33,792 nt of DNA from a bacterium. GTDB lineage: Bacteria; Zhuqueibacterota; QNDG01; JAGLOF01. Made by a program: the position numbers and the translations under genes. The notes under the pieces were generated by a model that was not told the DNA's origin, did not search any database, and was given only the letters and a program-made list of their open reading frames with translations. Positions 25,205 to 32,761 of the stretch are shown one piece after another; position 1 is the stretch's first letter, and the number at the start of each line of letters is the position of its first letter. The stretch lies in assembly GCA_023139105.1 (NCBI GenBank), contig JAGLOF010000041.1:1-33792 (forward strand), in the 5' to 3' direction.

Positions 25205-27574
25205 ATGTCTGAAACTACTATAAAGCAAACTGAAGAGAGTATCAACCTTCAGGAAGTCGATCAAATTATCGCACACATCGGCAGCAGTGCCGAAAACCTT
25301 ATACCTCTGCTCCAGGCGATACAGGAACACTTCAATTATCTACCTCAAGAGGCACTGGATCGTCTGGCAGAGACGACTTCTATTCGTCCTGCCGATATAA
25401 CGGGTGTTTCATCCTTCTATGCTCAATTCAGGATGAAGCCTGCCGGTAAACACACAGTGAAAGTATGTATTGGCACGGCTTGTCATGTTATGGGTGCAGA
25501 GGCACTTTACCATGCATTTAAAGACTATTTACACATTCCGGCTGATGATGATACAGATGACGAGATGCTGTTTACTGTCGAAAAAGTTGCATGTCTGGGG
25601 TGCTGTATGTTGGCTCCGGCAGTACAGATTGATGACATAACATATGGTTTTGTGAAAACTACCACTATTGGCCAGGTATTGACTGATTTCCTTGCCGCCC
25701 AGAATGCAGGATCAGGCAAAGAACAATCTGCCAGATCAGATAGCCCGCTCCGGGGTGAAGTACGCATGTGCCTATGTTCGTCATGTATAGCTTCAGGTGC
25801 AATGCCTGTTTATGAAGCTATTCAAAATGAAATTGCAAGATCAGGACTACCGGTTAAACTGAACAATGTAGGATGCACGGGCATGGCTTATCAAACGCCA
25901 TTGCTGGAAGTGGTAATGGATGATGGACGTCACTTTAACTATGGCCGGGTAAAGGCAGAAGATGTTCCAACAATACTTGCCCGTCATTTCGAGCCTTCAG
26001 GTATCACGGCAAAAGGACGTTTATCCATCAATAGCTTACTTGAACGTATCTATACTGATGAAGCATGGGAACCTGTAACACGATACTCGGTTGACACACG
26101 TTCAGGCCCTGATGCCTGCTACACCTCCCCACAAAAACGTATAGTTACAGAATGTGCCGGTGAAGTTGATCCGTTGGATCTGAATGCTTATAAAAAACTG
26201 GGTGGATTTGAGGGACTCAAACGAGTACTCACCATGACACCTGAGCAGATGCAGAAACAGGTAGATGAATCCGGTCTTCGCGGTCGTGGTGGTGGAGGTT
26301 TCCCAACTGGTCTCAAATGGAAAGCCGTTATGGATGCTACAGATAAAAAGCGTTATCTCATCTGCAATGCCGATGAAGGTGATCCCGGCGCTTTTATGGA
26401 TCGCATGATACTTGAATCCTTCCCTTACCGTACCATAGAAGGCATGATTATAGCCGCTAAAGCTGTTGGTGCCGCCGAAGGCATTATCTATGTCCGGGCC
26501 GAGTATCCCCTGGCACTTGTTCGAATTAAAGAAGCAATTCAGCACTGCGAAGCAAATAATCTGACAGGTAAGAATATTTTAGGATCTGATTTCCATTTTA
26601 CATTGAATGTTACTGCCGGTGCCGGCGCATTTGTTTGCGGCGAAGAGACTGCACTAATTGCTGCTGTAGAAGGACGTCGGGGCATGCCAAGGCAGCGTCC
26701 ACCCTATCCATCAGAATCAGGGCTGCATGGCAAACCGACACTTGTCAATAATGTAGAGACATACAGTCTTCTACCCTTCATATTCAGGCAGGGTGCAGCA
26801 CAATTCAATTCATTCGGGACCAAGACCAGCAAGGGTACCAAGGCTTTTGCACTGGCAGGAAAAATCCGTCGTTCAGGCCTTATCGAAGTACCAATGGGCC
26901 TGACTCTGCGCCAGATAGTTGAAGAGATCGGTGGCGGAATTCCCAATGATAAAAAACTGAAGGCAATACAGGTTGGCGGCCCCTCAGGCGGTTGTATTCC
27001 GGCAAGGCTTGCAGATACTCCTGTTGATTATGAAGCACTTACAGGTGTTGGAGCCATGATGGGCTCAGGCGGTCTGGTAGTACTGGATGAAGATGACTGC
27101 ATGGTGGATATTGCCAAATATTTCATGTCTTTTACTCAGGATGAATCTTGCGGTAAATGTACATATTGCCGTATCGGTACAAAACGTATGCTGGAAATCC
27201 TACAGCGTCTCACAGAAGGCCGCGCCAAGTCTGATGATCTTGAGCGTATGGAAGAATTGGCCTATTCGGTCAAAAGTGGCAGCCTGTGTGGTCTTGGTAA
27301 AACTGCACCTAATCCTGTGCTATCTACCATGGAACATTTCCGTGAAGAATATGAGGCTCATATTCAAGGACGATGTCCAGCGGGAAAATGCAAGGCATTA
27401 ATAACTTACTCAATTAATGATAATTGCATTGGCTGCACTATCTGCTCACAGCGTTGTGCTGCCGGCGCCATTGAGATGCGCCCCTATGAGGTGCATGAAA
27501 TAGATACTGAAAAATGTGTTCAATGCGATACCTGCCGTACAGTCTGTCCGGTAGAGGCTGTTGAAATTAATTAA
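25205..27574 (+). CDS. NADH-oxidising NuoE-NuoF fusion with extra ferredoxin domains
   Basis: The product is 789 residues. In order: a NuoE thioredoxin-like [2Fe-2S] domain (10-165; C88-x4-C93, C130-x3-C134); a second thioredoxin-like ferredoxin (186-262; C189, C191, C194, C224); the NuoF flavin/NADH core (315-730) with GLRGRGGGGFPTG (357-369), CNADEGDPGAFMDR and GAGAFVCGEETAL, plus an SLBB-like region (IQVGGPSGGC) and the N3-type [4Fe-4S] ligands C649, C652, C655, C695; then a C-terminal two-cluster ferredoxin (C741, 744, 747, 751 and C771, 774, 777, 781). This is the HydB/HndC-like layout with NuoE fused to its front. Role: NADH oxidation with FMN, passing electrons to iron-sulfur partners. 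No hydrogenase H-cluster subunit is present. It ends the tightly packed operon. Confidence 0.93.
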   Translation: MSETTIKQTEESINLQEVDQIIAHIGSSAENLIPLLQAIQEHFNYLPQEALDRLAETTSIRPADITGVSSFYAQFRMKPAGKHTVKVCIGTACHVMGAEALYHAFKDYLHIPADDDTDDEMLFTVEKVACLGCCMLAPAVQIDDITYGFVKTTTIGQVLTDFLAAQNAGSGKEQSARSDSPLRGEVRMCLCSSCIASGAMPVYEAIQNEIARSGLPVKLNNVGCTGMAYQTPLLEVVMDDGRHFNYGRVKAEDVPTILARHFEPSGITAKGRLSINSLLERIYTDEAWEPVTRYSVDTRSGPDACYTSPQKRIVTECAGEVDPLDLNAYKKLGGFEGLKRVLTMTPEQMQKQVDESGLRGRGGGGFPTGLKWKAVMDATDKKRYLICNADEGDPGAFMDRMILESFPYRTIEGMIIAAKAVGAAEGIIYVRAEYPLALVRIKEAIQHCEANNLTGKNILGSDFHFTLNVTAGAGAFVCGEETALIAAVEGRRGMPRQRPPYPSESGLHGKPTLVNNVETYSLLPFIFRQGAAQFNSFGTKTSKGTKAFALAGKIRRSGLIEVPMGLTLRQIVEEIGGGIPNDKKLKAIQVGGPSGGCIPARLADTPVDYEALTGVGAMMGSGGLVVLDEDDCMVDIAKYFMSFTQDESCGKCTYCRIGTKRMLEILQRLTEGRAKSDDLERMEELAYSVKSGSLCGLGKTAPNPVLSTMEHFREEYEAHIQGRCPAGKCKALITYSINDNCIGCTICSQRCAAGAIEMRPYEVHEIDTEKCVQCDTCRTVCPVEAVEIN

Positions 27575-27610
27575 TTATGTTAATCTGTTGAACAAAAGTT
27601 TGAAGAGCAG

Positions 27611-27635
27611 GAGCATTGCCCACGAAATACACGGA
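27611..27635 (-). repeat. Dispersed repeat arm, copy 1
   Basis: Read on the minus strand, this 25-base segment begins TCCGTGT and ends CAATGCTC. It matches 29424-29449 on the plus strand with about four differences including one gap. It lies in the 182-base spacer (27575-27756) between the NuoE-NuoF fusion and the flavoprotein gene, the only large gap since 8600. The rest of that spacer shows no convincing gene. Confidence 0.55.
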
Positions 27636-27756
27636 GCCACCCTGCCCGGTCCGATAGATATTAGATTCTCCAGGGGCTGTGAGATTAAAGACTACGCACG
27701 CGGACGCAAGCAAAACAACATAACCGTCAAGACACCAGGCACTGGACAAAACAAGT

Positions 27757-29328
27757 ATGACTAAAATAAAATTAACAATAAATGAGAAACCAGTTGAAAT
27801 CGCTTCCGGAAAAACTATACTGGATGCCGCTAGAAAACTGAATATTAACATCCCCACACTCTGTCACCATGACAAACTCAAGCCATTCACATCCTGTATG
27901 GTCTGCGTTGTTGAGGATACAGCGACGGGCAGACTGATTCCTGCCTGTTCCACACCGGCACAACATGGTCAGGTACTGTTATGTGATACGGATAAAGTCC
28001 ATTCTCATCGAAAAACAGCTCTTGAGCTACTGCTCTCCGAACATGTAGGCGATTGTGAAGGCCCATGTCAAAGAATATGTGCTGCAGGTATGGACATTCC
28101 CTGGATGATGCAGGAGATTGAGCGAGATAGATGGGATAAGGCAATTGAGATAATAAAAACTCATATTCCATTACCGGCTGTACTTGGACGAATATGTCCT
28201 GCACCTTGTGAAAAAGGATGCAGGCGTGGACAGGTTGATACATCTTTAGGCATTTGTTTGCTCAAAATGACAATAGCCGACTGGGATCTGGAGAAGGACA
28301 CCCCCTACACACCATCAATGGCTGCACCTACAGGAAAAAAAGTTATTATAGTTGGCTCAGGGCCTGCCGGACTCAGCGCAGCATACTACCTATTGGCTCA
28401 AGGGCATGATGTAGGCATTATTGACGCTCATGACAGTGTGGGTGGTGAACTGCGAATAGCTGTTCCGGAATTACGCCTGCCCCGTACTGTATTGGATGCT
28501 GAAATTGCCCTGATCTTACAAATGGGTTGTAAGGTACAGATCAATACTCGCCTGGGTGAAGGCGTTTCACTTAAAATACTCAAGCAAAAATATGATGCCA
28601 TTATAATGGCTACAGGTTCTCAAGGAGAAATCCCTATTGAAGGATTGGAACATACTTCGCACGGCATTAAGGTAGATTCATCTACATTGGCCACATCAAT
28701 GCCGGGTGTCTATGCTGCAGGTGCTGCAATACGCCACCATAAAATGGCTGTTCGTTCTGTAGGGCAGGGACGTCAGGCGGCACTTTCCGTACATAAATTT
28801 TTGACAGGAACAGATTTCGGACCCCGTGCATGGCAGTTGAACAGCCGTGTCGGCAAACTCACCGAGACTGAAATTGAAATGTATAAAAGCGAATATGCCT
28901 GTCCTACTGTTACAGATTCAAAATCCATTAGCCATGAATCTGCACTGGCTGAAGCCCTACGCTGCCTTCATTGTGAGTGTGCAACACCAAATACATGCGA
29001 ACTGCGCAACTTGAGTGAATCTTACAACGCCTCTACCCGTGCCTATCCCGGTGACAGCCGTGCAACAATTTATCGTTCCATGGATCATTCTGACATTATC
29101 TATGAACAGGGCAAGTGCATAAAATGCGGTATATGTGTCAGACTGACAGAAGCAGAGAAAGAACCTTTGGGACTCACATTTATCGGCAGAGGTTTTGACG
29201 TAATAATAGGTGCCCCTCTAAATAGAGATTTAAACCAGGCACTAAAAAATGCAGCTAAAAAAGCAGCGAAGGCGTGTCCGACAGGAGCTCTTTGCCTGAA
29301 GACCGAACAAAAAGGGACTCTATTATAA
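27757..29328 (+). CDS. [2Fe-2S]/NuoG-like/GltD-like flavoprotein without the NAD(P)H domain
   Basis: The product is 523 residues. In order: a [2Fe-2S] ferredoxin domain (C36, C47, C50, C64); a NuoG-like Cys region (C100, C104, C108, then C147, C151, C155); a GltD-type FAD domain opening with IIVGSGPAGLSAA (197-209) and closing with MPGVYAAGAA (315-324); and a C-terminal cluster region like NuoG/HydA N-terminal parts (C454, C457, C460, C507-PTG). Between the two FAD halves only ~100 residues remain, and the usual second Rossmann motif (GGGNxAxD) for NAD(P)H is not seen. It therefore probably takes electrons from a partner, most likely the NuoE-NuoF fusion upstream, rather than from NAD(P)H directly. 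No clear ribosome binding site precedes ATG 27757. Confidence 0.85.
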   Translation: MTKIKLTINEKPVEIASGKTILDAARKLNINIPTLCHHDKLKPFTSCMVCVVEDTATGRLIPACSTPAQHGQVLLCDTDKVHSHRKTALELLLSEHVGDCEGPCQRICAAGMDIPWMMQEIERDRWDKAIEIIKTHIPLPAVLGRICPAPCEKGCRRGQVDTSLGICLLKMTIADWDLEKDTPYTPSMAAPTGKKVIIVGSGPAGLSAAYYLLAQGHDVGIIDAHDSVGGELRIAVPELRLPRTVLDAEIALILQMGCKVQINTRLGEGVSLKILKQKYDAIIMATGSQGEIPIEGLEHTSHGIKVDSSTLATSMPGVYAAGAAIRHHKMAVRSVGQGRQAALSVHKFLTGTDFGPRAWQLNSRVGKLTETEIEMYKSEYACPTVTDSKSISHESALAEALRCLHCECATPNTCELRNLSESYNASTRAYPGDSRATIYRSMDHSDIIYEQGKCIKCGICVRLTEAEKEPLGLTFIGRGFDVIIGAPLNRDLNQALKNAAKKAAKACPTGALCLKTEQKGTLL

Positions 29329-29345
29329 AGAACAAAGGCAATTGA

Positions 29346-29449
29346 ACACGGATTACACTGATTACACTGATAAGAGCGGATTCTTCATAATTGTGAAGCT
29401 CTATCCGTGATCATCTTTTTTGATCCGTGTCATTCGTGTGCCAATGCTC
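29346..29449. repeat. Imperfect palindromic intergenic repeat (copy 2, MITE- or REP-like)
   Basis: The left arm 29346-29362 begins with ACACGGAT and contains GATTACACT twice in tandem (29351-29359, 29360-29368). The right arm 29423-29439 is its inverted counterpart with about 14 of 17 positions matching. The centre has CTTCA/TGAAG pairing (29383-29387, 29394-29398) flanked by CGGA/TCCG. It fills most of the 191-base spacer 29329-29519. The right end (29424-29449) also matches copy 1 at 27611-27635 in opposite orientation. No transposase is present; it may also serve as a transcription stop. Confidence 0.6.
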
Positions 29450-29519
29450 TTATATTTACTAGTATTAAGGTCTTGGATTTTTTTGTGTTCAGTGGTTTAT
29501 TAATCTTTTGGAGATTAAA

Positions 29520-30674
29520 ATGAAAAAAGTTTTATTACTTATCCTGATCAGCCTTCTGCTTGGCTGTCATTCTGAAAAAGATTCTGACACCATTTCATCT
29601 GCCAGTGGTAAGCTTTATACCTGGTCTCAATTCGGAGGTGACCCCGGTCTGAAATCAGTAGCACGCGGCCCAATGAAATTACCATTACACAAAATATGGA
29701 CTCTTAAAACAGGTGCGGATATAAAATCTTCTCCTGTAACCGATGGCAAGACAGTCTATATAGGTTCTTCAGATGGATGCCTCTATGCAGCTGACACAAA
29801 GACAGGCAAACTGAAGTGGAAATATACAACTGAATCTGTCTTTGAAGCACCGCCGCTGCTCACAGGCTCACAAGTCATAACCGGAACATTGGATGGAAAA
29901 CTCATTTCATTAAACGCCGAAGATGGCTCACTTATCTGGACATATAATGTCGAAGGTAAAATTGTAGGATCTGCCAACCAGGGTGAATCAGCAGGCAGGC
30001 TGGTAATACTGGTTGGTTCATATGACAGTAAAATGCATTGTGTTGATGCAGAGACAGGTAAACGCGTATGGGTATATGACACAAAAAACTTCATCAACGG
30101 TGCACCTGCTGTTTCCAATAATATGGCCTATTTTGGCGGCTGTGACGCCATACTGCATGCCGTTCGCATTGAAGACGGAAAAGCCGAAGCAAAGATAGAT
30201 GTAAATACATATGCAGCCGGTTCTCCATGCGCCGATGGAAATATTGTATATGTCGGGAATTATGACGGAGAACTTTTGGCCGTAGATATTGCTAAAAAAG
30301 ACACATTATGGTCATATATTGACCTGGAGGAAGGCGATGCATTTTTCTCATCGCCAGCAGTCATCAGTGACCGCATTGTTGTAGGATCAAGAGACGGAAG
30401 ACTACACTGCCTCAAGAAAAAAACAGGTAAACGCATATGGACCTTCCTGACACAGTCCGATGTAGACTCTTCACCTGTTATAGTTGACGGTAAAGTTGTA
30501 TTTGGCTCAGCCGATGGTTTTCTCTATATAGTTAAATTACGTGACGGAGAGCTTCTATGGTCTTATGAAATTGGAGAGGCTGTACTTTCTTCTCCGGCTG
30601 TAGCTGGCGGTTATGTCTTTATTGGTGCAGATGACGGCCTGCTCTATGCATTTGGCCCGAAACAGAACAAGTAG
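29520..30674 (+). CDS. BamB-like PQQ-repeat lipoprotein
   Basis: The product is 384 residues. ATG 29520 has GGAG at 29510-29513. The signal ends in the lipobox LLLGC (C16), so it is lipid-anchored. The mature part is a regular PQQ-like propeller with clear VYIGSSDGCLYAADTKTG-type blades recurring about every 40 residues (TGTLDGKLISLNAEDG, VGNYDGELLAVD, VGSRDGRLHCLKKKTG, FGSADGFLYIVKLRDG, IGADDGLLYAFG). This is nearer to BamB-type scaffolds than to the FRG-type propellers upstream. It starts a new unit after the palindromic repeat and is followed after 13 bases by a glycosyltransferase, so an envelope role is inferred. Confidence 0.88.
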   Translation: MKKVLLLILISLLLGCHSEKDSDTISSASGKLYTWSQFGGDPGLKSVARGPMKLPLHKIWTLKTGADIKSSPVTDGKTVYIGSSDGCLYAADTKTGKLKWKYTTESVFEAPPLLTGSQVITGTLDGKLISLNAEDGSLIWTYNVEGKIVGSANQGESAGRLVILVGSYDSKMHCVDAETGKRVWVYDTKNFINGAPAVSNNMAYFGGCDAILHAVRIEDGKAEAKIDVNTYAAGSPCADGNIVYVGNYDGELLAVDIAKKDTLWSYIDLEEGDAFFSSPAVISDRIVVGSRDGRLHCLKKKTGKRIWTFLTQSDVDSSPVIVDGKVVFGSADGFLYIVKLRDGELLWSYEIGEAVLSSPAVAGGYVFIGADDGLLYAFGPKQNK

Positions 30675-30676
30675 GG

Positions 30677-30681
30677 AAAGG
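30677..30681 (+). promoter_or_regulatory. Ribosome binding site supporting a GTG start
   Basis: AAAGG lies 6 bases before GTG 30688. It supports the GTG against an in-frame ATG at 30613 that lies inside the preceding gene. Confidence 0.55.
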
Positions 30682-30687
30682 TATCTT

Positions 30688-31977
30688 GTGAAACTAATTC
30701 AACTCATACCCGGTGCCGGTAATAACTTCTACTGTGAAAACTGTCTTCGTGACCATGGCCTTGCAAAAGCTTTGTGCGATCTTGGTCATGATGCAATGCT
30801 TGTCCCTCTCTATCTGCCAATAATGACTGACAGTGATAATACAGACACAGCTATGCCGGTCTTTTTTGGCGGCATTAATGTCTACATGCAGCAGAAATTG
30901 AATTTCTTCAGAAGATCACCGCAGTGGATTGACAAATTGCTCGACCACCCGCGCCTTCTGCGCTGGGCTGCCGGCATGCAGGGTATGACCAGGGCAAAAG
31001 ATCTTGCCGAGACAACGATCTCCATGCTCAAAGGCCAGGATGGTCATCAGGTTAAAGAGTTAAATAAATTAATAGAATGGCTCAAAACCGAAAATGATGT
31101 CGATGCTATATATATATCCAATGCCCTGCTCCTGGGACTGGCAAGACCAATCAAAGAAGCACTGAATATTCCAGTATTCTGTGCTCTGCAAGATGAAGAT
31201 ATTTTCATTGACCCACTGCCTGAAAATTATAGACAACAGGTATGGGATCTCATGGCTCAACAGGTTCAATACGTTGATGGCTTTATTACAGTCTCTGACT
31301 ATTATGCTGAATTTATGAGCAACAAAATCTCAATTCCATCTGAAAAACTGCACCGTATCTACAATGGAATTGATATCAGCCAACACAGTATACGCCAATC
31401 ACTGCCAAATCCTCCTGTAATAGGCTACCTTGAACGGCAGTGTCCTGACAAGGGTTTACATACTCTGGTAGAAGCCTTTATAAAACTAAAATCTTCTGAT
31501 ATAATTAAAGATATTCAATTGCATATTGCCGGTGGCCAGACAGCAGAAGATGCCGTCTATGTTCGTAAATTAAAGAGACGTATCAGGAAAGCAGGATTTG
31601 AAAAAGATGTGCTCTTTCTGCCAAATCTTTCACAAGCTGCCAAGGTAGAATTCCTCAGCAATTTGACCCTGCTCTCTGTTCCTGCCCGCCACGCTGAAGC
31701 CTTCGGGATTTACATATTGGATGCACTGGCAGCTGGTGTACCGGTTGTACTGCCTGATCACGGTGCATTCCCGGAAATCCTTAAAAAAACAGGTGGCGGT
31801 CAATTATATGCACCGCATGACGTAGCAACACTGGCTGAAACTCTTGAATTAATGCTCGGTGATACAAAAGATGCCAAATCTATGGGATTAAAAGGCAGAA
31901 CTGCTGTAGAAAAGCATTTTACAATCGAAAAAATGGCTCATCAATATGCAAAAGTGTTTGAACAAATCATAAGCTGA
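30688..31977 (+). CDS. Family 4 glycosyltransferase
   Basis: The product is 429 residues, starting at GTG. The GT-B fold with GT4 features is visible: an N-terminal IPGAGNNFYCENCLRD loop, VSDYYAEF with RIYNGID in the middle, and the C-terminal donor-site region AEAFGIYILDALAAGVPVVLP. The usual E-x7-E motif reads E337-x7-D345 here, a conservative change of the second acid. It is predicted to transfer a sugar from a nucleotide-sugar donor to an envelope acceptor; donor and acceptor are unknown. It lies between a BamB-like lipoprotein and an ABC exporter-type pair. The 85-base spacer after it shows no clear terminator. Confidence 0.87.
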   Translation: MKLIQLIPGAGNNFYCENCLRDHGLAKALCDLGHDAMLVPLYLPIMTDSDNTDTAMPVFFGGINVYMQQKLNFFRRSPQWIDKLLDHPRLLRWAAGMQGMTRAKDLAETTISMLKGQDGHQVKELNKLIEWLKTENDVDAIYISNALLLGLARPIKEALNIPVFCALQDEDIFIDPLPENYRQQVWDLMAQQVQYVDGFITVSDYYAEFMSNKISIPSEKLHRIYNGIDISQHSIRQSLPNPPVIGYLERQCPDKGLHTLVEAFIKLKSSDIIKDIQLHIAGGQTAEDAVYVRKLKRRIRKAGFEKDVLFLPNLSQAAKVEFLSNLTLLSVPARHAEAFGIYILDALAAGVPVVLPDHGAFPEILKKTGGGQLYAPHDVATLAETLELMLGDTKDAKSMGLKGRTAVEKHFTIEKMAHQYAKVFEQIIS

Positions 31978-32062
31978 GACACCGGGTCACTAAAAATGAC
32001 GAACTATTCACTCCAGCACTGGGTGTTAGAATAATTTATATCATAAAAACAAGGATTGACAA

Positions 32063-32761
32063 ATGCCTGACATACCTGAAATTTTAATACTTGATGATGT
32101 GCACAAATCCTACACAGGATCTGATGGTGTAAAGCGTAGAGAAATACTTACTGGCATTAATCTCCGAATCAATGCAGGGCAATCCATTGCCATACTTGGC
32201 CCGTCAGGATCAGGTAAGTCCACACTACTCAACCTCATAGGTGCACTTGACAAGGCAGATTCAGGCCGGATAACGTTGGATGGCCAGTGTCTGGGTGAAG
32301 CCAATGAAAAAGAGCTGACACATTTCAGGAGTAATAAAATTGGTTTTATCTTTCAGCAGCATCACCTTCTGCCCCAATGCACTGTCTGGGAGAACATTCT
32401 GATTCCTACAATTCCTGCCGGACTCAATAAAGATCCGGTTACTCTGGAACGCGCCAGACGGTTGCTCAACCGGGTTGCATTGGATGACCACAGACAGAAA
32501 CGACCCGGCCAACTTTCAGGAGGAGAGTGCCAGCGTGTTGCTGTTGTTCGGGCATTGGTCAATCGTCCGTTGCTCTTGCTTGCTGATGAACCCACAGGTG
32601 CTTTGGATGAAGATACTGCAACTTCAATTGGCGATCTGCTGATAGAACTCAACAAAGAAGAATCAGTAACACTTATAACAGTCACACATTCTGTAGAACT
32701 GGCTCATCGCATGTCTCGAACCTATAAGCTCCACAACGGCACATTGGAGGCCGGACAATGA
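32063..32761 (+). CDS. MacB/LolD-type ABC transporter ATP-binding protein
   Basis: The product is 232 residues with Walker A GPSGSGKST (46-54), Q-loop FIFQQHHLLPQCTVWENI, signature LSGGECQRVAVVRAL, Walker B LLLLADEPTGALDE and H-loop VTHS. The ADEPTGALD form is characteristic of the LolD/MacB/FtsE branch, which works with FtsX-like permeases on lipoproteins, lipids or peptides. AAGGA precedes the ATG. It overlaps the permease gene by ATGA. Confidence 0.92.
   Translation: MPDIPEILILDDVHKSYTGSDGVKRREILTGINLRINAGQSIAILGPSGSGKSTLLNLIGALDKADSGRITLDGQCLGEANEKELTHFRSNKIGFIFQQHHLLPQCTVWENILIPTIPAGLNKDPVTLERARRLLNRVALDDHRQKRPGQLSGGECQRVAVVRALVNRPLLLLADEPTGALDEDTATSIGDLLIELNKEESVTLITVTHSVELAHRMSRTYKLHNGTLEAGQ

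Noticed and set aside
27575..27756. A tRNA or small RNA gene in the spacer
   Set aside because: No cloverleaf, T-loop (GGTTCRANYCC) or CCA-type end can be made out.
27561..27764. A 67-codon + strand frame bridging the NuoE-NuoF fusion and the flavoprotein gene
   Set aside because: It overlaps both genes and runs through the repeat; its translation resembles nothing known.
27567..27857. A 96-codon minus-strand frame covering the spacer before the flavoprotein gene, with a hydrophobic start
   Set aside because: It overlaps the start of the real gene in antisense, has no ribosome binding site, and part of it is the dispersed repeat arm. Probably chance.
25205..29328. An electron-bifurcating [FeFe]-hydrogenase
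   Set aside because: HydB-like domains are present, but no H-cluster motifs (TSCCPxW, MPCxxKxxE, ExMACxGGCxxGGG) occur in either protein or nearby.
29340..29370. A CRISPR array, because of the tandem GATTACACT units
   Set aside because: There are only two adjacent 9-base units without spacers, inside a palindromic element, and no cas genes.
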